Source of the DNA: Streptomyces actinomycinicus
GTDB taxonomy: Bacteria > Actinomycetota > Actinomycetes > Streptomycetales > Streptomycetaceae
Direction: 5' to 3'
DNA length: 64,000 nucleotides
NCBI RefSeq assembly: GCF_016741775.1
Contig: NZ_JAERRK010000002.1
Coordinates: forward strand, 434,001 to 498,000
Part shown: positions 63,887-64,000 of the stretch, piece by piece
How the letters are laid out: each line of letters opens with the position of its first letter
Position numbering within the stretch: the first letter of the stretch is position 1
The notes under the pieces: generated by a model
Seen by the model: only the letters and a program-made list of their open reading frames with translations
Told to the model about the DNA's origin: nothing
Databases searched by the model: none
Made by a program: the position numbers and the translations under genes

Positions 63887-64000
63887 ATGCCAGCCACCGA
63901 CCGCCTCCGAGACCACGCCGGGCAGGGCGCCGCGACCACCGTCGCCGCCCACCGCGCGCGGCGCCGGCTGCGTGCGGACCGGGCCCGGCAGCTCGCCGAC
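63887..64000 (+). CDS. start of an unidentified gene (partial)
   Basis: 38 codons are visible before the window ends, from the ATG at 63887 (an in-frame ATG at 63875 is also possible). The sequence begins MPATDRLRDHAGQGAATTVA and continues as an Arg/Ala-rich helix. No family can be named. Confidence 0.5.
   Translation, partial: MPATDRLRDHAGQGAATTVAAHRARRRLRADRARQLAD

Overview
The window is very GC-rich (roughly 72%) with strong third-position GC bias, frequent GTG starts and tightly overlapping operons. Gene order and protein sequences point to a Streptomyces chromosome close to the S. coelicolor group. From memory, the order matches the S. coelicolor segment from about SCO4654 down to about SCO4580, read in reverse; this was not checked by search.

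Positions 1-7.8 kb (minus strand) are the transcription/translation core: tRNA-Trp, secE, nusG, rplK, rplA, an inserted lipoprotein gene, rplJ, rplL and the 5' part of rpoB. Intrinsic terminators or attenuators are visible after nusG, after rplA, in the rplJ leader and after rplL. From 8 to 18.7 kb lie housekeeping genes (aspartate aminotransferase, adenosine deaminase, murB, a HadA/HadB-like hydratase pair, rpmG, tRNA-Met, tRNA-Thr), a TetR/MFS efflux pair with matching operators, a degenerate amidohydrolase and an NAD(P)-binding protein.

Positions 18.7-24.2 kb form a small accessory zone ending at tRNA-Tyr. It holds three small proteins (one DUF6233), a 31-codon relic of a SpoIIE-type phosphatase, a GH3-like lipoprotein, a membrane SpoIIE-type phosphatase and a secreted DUF4232 protein. 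The DUF4232 gene is flanked by tRNA-Tyr and a degenerate second copy of its 3' half plus terminator, which looks like the scar of an integrative element. The S. coelicolor element SLP1 uses this tRNA.

From 24.4 to 28.6 kb come YajQ, a GlsB/YeaQ protein, an APC permease, YccF and HtpX. From 28.7 to 39.0 kb (minus strand) is a second, incomplete complex I operon, nuoA-B-C-H-I-J-K-L-M-N, with no nuoD, E, F or G and with a NuoC bearing a 310-residue repeat tail. Divergent from it are two near-duplicate histidine kinases and a LuxR-type response regulator, then korA-korB (2-oxoacid:ferredoxin oxidoreductase). An NADH-module-less complex I beside a ferredoxin-reducing enzyme suggests a ferredoxin-linked respiratory module.

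From 46.6 to 64 kb: a divergent HxlR/NmrA pair, RarD, a VOC protein, a repeat-rich protein, an FMN reductase, a LolA-like protein with an ABC-2 transporter, polyprenyl diphosphate synthase, a lytic transglycosylase behind a c-di-AMP (ydaO) riboswitch, a HAD phosphatase, an ATP-grasp/FAD-oxidoreductase pair, fumarylacetoacetase, an M56-type peptidase and the start of one more gene. A 12-bp palindrome, CACGCGCGCGTG, recurs eight times, mostly between genes.
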